Shown piece by piece: positions 62,997-64,000 of a DNA stretch of 64,000 bases; position 1 is the stretch's first letter; each line of letters starts with the position of its first letter. The notes beneath the pieces were generated by a model. The model was given only the letters and a program-made list of their open reading frames with translations. It was not told the origin of the DNA and did no database searches. The DNA is from Cryoendolithus antarcticus (taxonomy: Eukaryota; Ascomycota; Dothideomycetes; Cladosporiales; Cladosporiaceae), in NCBI GenBank assembly GCA_002077065.1, contig NAJO01000046.1, positions 124,001 to 188,000 on the forward strand. The letters run 5' to 3'. A program made the translations under genes and the position numbers.

Positions 62997-64000
62997 ACGG
63001 AAAATTCGGAGCATAGTGGGTGCGGCACAGCACCCACGCATGAGAGCAGGTCTGGTGCGAGTAATTATTGGGCTTCTATGATCTTTTAGTAATGTCATGA
63101 TGCGGTCTTTTGGCCAGTCTTTGACCTCGCGAAGGCGATTTCTTTCACTTGCTGTTATTCCCAATTTCCCGTCTGCACGTAAAGTTTGTGCAAGTTCACG
63201 TGGGTCTTGGCAAAGTAGCTTATCCTTCACCACTCACACCACGCTCGCCTTGCTCTACCTCTCCAGTTGTTCTGGAACGCTGCTGTGCATCTACATGCAC
63301 TGTTGCTAGGGCGGATCGCGTATTCGCCAGTGGCAAGAGTAGACCCAAGTCGTTGTCTTGACGAGTTGTCTGTCCATCGAGCCTCTCACGCGTAAGACAG
63401 AACAGCGCTTCGTAGCTGCGATCGCCGTGGCAGAAACACTACATGTACTCATAGTGCAGACGTTTGGAATCGAAAAGGTATAAGCTGCGCTCCCTCTAGC
63501 ATTTGCATGGGTTTCGACCAGGTCAATGTCTCGTCCTCGAGCCAAGTAGGGTTAGGTTTACACAACCCCAACCACACATCCTCGAAAATATTGGCATACC
63601 AGCTCGCCGCTGGCAAAGGCACAGAATGGCAGCTTGCATGCGTGTCTCATGGCATCCAGCGAACGAGAATATCCTGGAGAAATCTTGATAGGCCCGGCTA
63701 TCTGGCCAACTGATTGAACTTCGACTCTGCTTTATGTAGCAAGACATGCTAGAATTTGCCATTGCGAGCATAAGTCTATGTTCTGCGAGCAACTCAAGCG
63801 TCGTCAAAGCCAAGGGTTCCCGTACTTCAGTGACAAATGCAGCACATCTTCGTCGTGCTCTCATCGGCGAGGTAAATTGGAAGGCATCGCCGCAGAAATC
63901 AATTTCAACAGCACCTTTGGCAGTTGTTCATGTGCGCCTGAAAGAGACATTTCCACGTCATGTACTGCGCACGGCACTCGCGACACAATAACACGAGGAA
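62997..64000. other. Region downstream of the laccase gene
   Basis: No supported gene to the window edge. Frames on both strands (63097-63361 plus, 63523-63864 minus, 63746-63991 plus) are mutual shadows and show no domain. Confidence 0.4.

Overview
This window reads as nuclear DNA of a filamentous ascomycete, most likely a dothideomycete. The support is gene-dense sequence with short introns (about 44-80 bp, GT..AG, often with a CTAAC-like branch point), typical fungal gene families (cutinase, sedolisin, UstYa-like, DUF7703, AP-1 bZIP, multicopper oxidase), F-box genes of dothideomycete style, and a nuclear tRNA gene with an intron and an extra arm. Order and family cannot be fixed from sequence alone.

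Layout. 1-16 kb is mostly housekeeping: an SFT1-type SNARE, lysyl-tRNA synthetase (KRS1), GPI transamidase subunit GPI16, U1 snRNP factor LUC7, transcription factor BYE1, a ZNF830-like zinc-finger protein, a small secreted NTF2-like protein and a short coiled-coil ORF. 16-26.7 kb holds the splicing factor SAF4/CCDC130, a flavin monooxygenase, a disabled SMP-30-like beta-propeller gene, an F-box protein, a tiny membrane ORF, a DUF985 cupin and a short-chain dehydrogenase. 27-36 kb is accessory: a secreted A1 aspartic protease and an eight-exon S53 sedolisin in convergent orientation, then a DHA2-type transporter convergent with a TetX-like flavin monooxygenase. 37-48 kb has a Ser/Thr-rich wall or membrane glycoprotein, a PAP2 lipid phosphatase, MED7, an uncharacterised 119-aa protein, a DUF7703 membrane protein, cutinase, a UstYa-like protein and a small membrane protein. 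48-52 kb looks eroded: an orphan open exon, an F-box gene broken by one in-frame stop, an uncertain two-exon gene and a tRNA-Leu with a poor acceptor stem. 53-63 kb contains SPF30, the AP-1-like oxidative-stress regulator YAP1 and a 941-aa laccase-like oxidase with a long Ser/Thr-rich N-terminal stalk.

Functional themes. Five genes serve RNA splicing or polymerase II transcription (LUC7, SAF4, SPF30, BYE1, MED7). Seven products are secreted or cell-surface (two acid proteases, cutinase, laccase, wall glycoprotein, NTF2-like protein, UstYa-like protein), which suits a plant-, litter- or surface-associated lifestyle. No CRISPR array, intact transposon or convincing biosynthetic cluster is visible. 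The most unusual items are the stalked laccase, three loci whose frames stay open across in-frame stop codons, a degenerate ~127-bp tandem repeat beside KRS1, a 7-nt first coding exon in BYE1, and unannotated-looking small genes. Exon boundaries are my reading of splice sites and frames, not transcript evidence.
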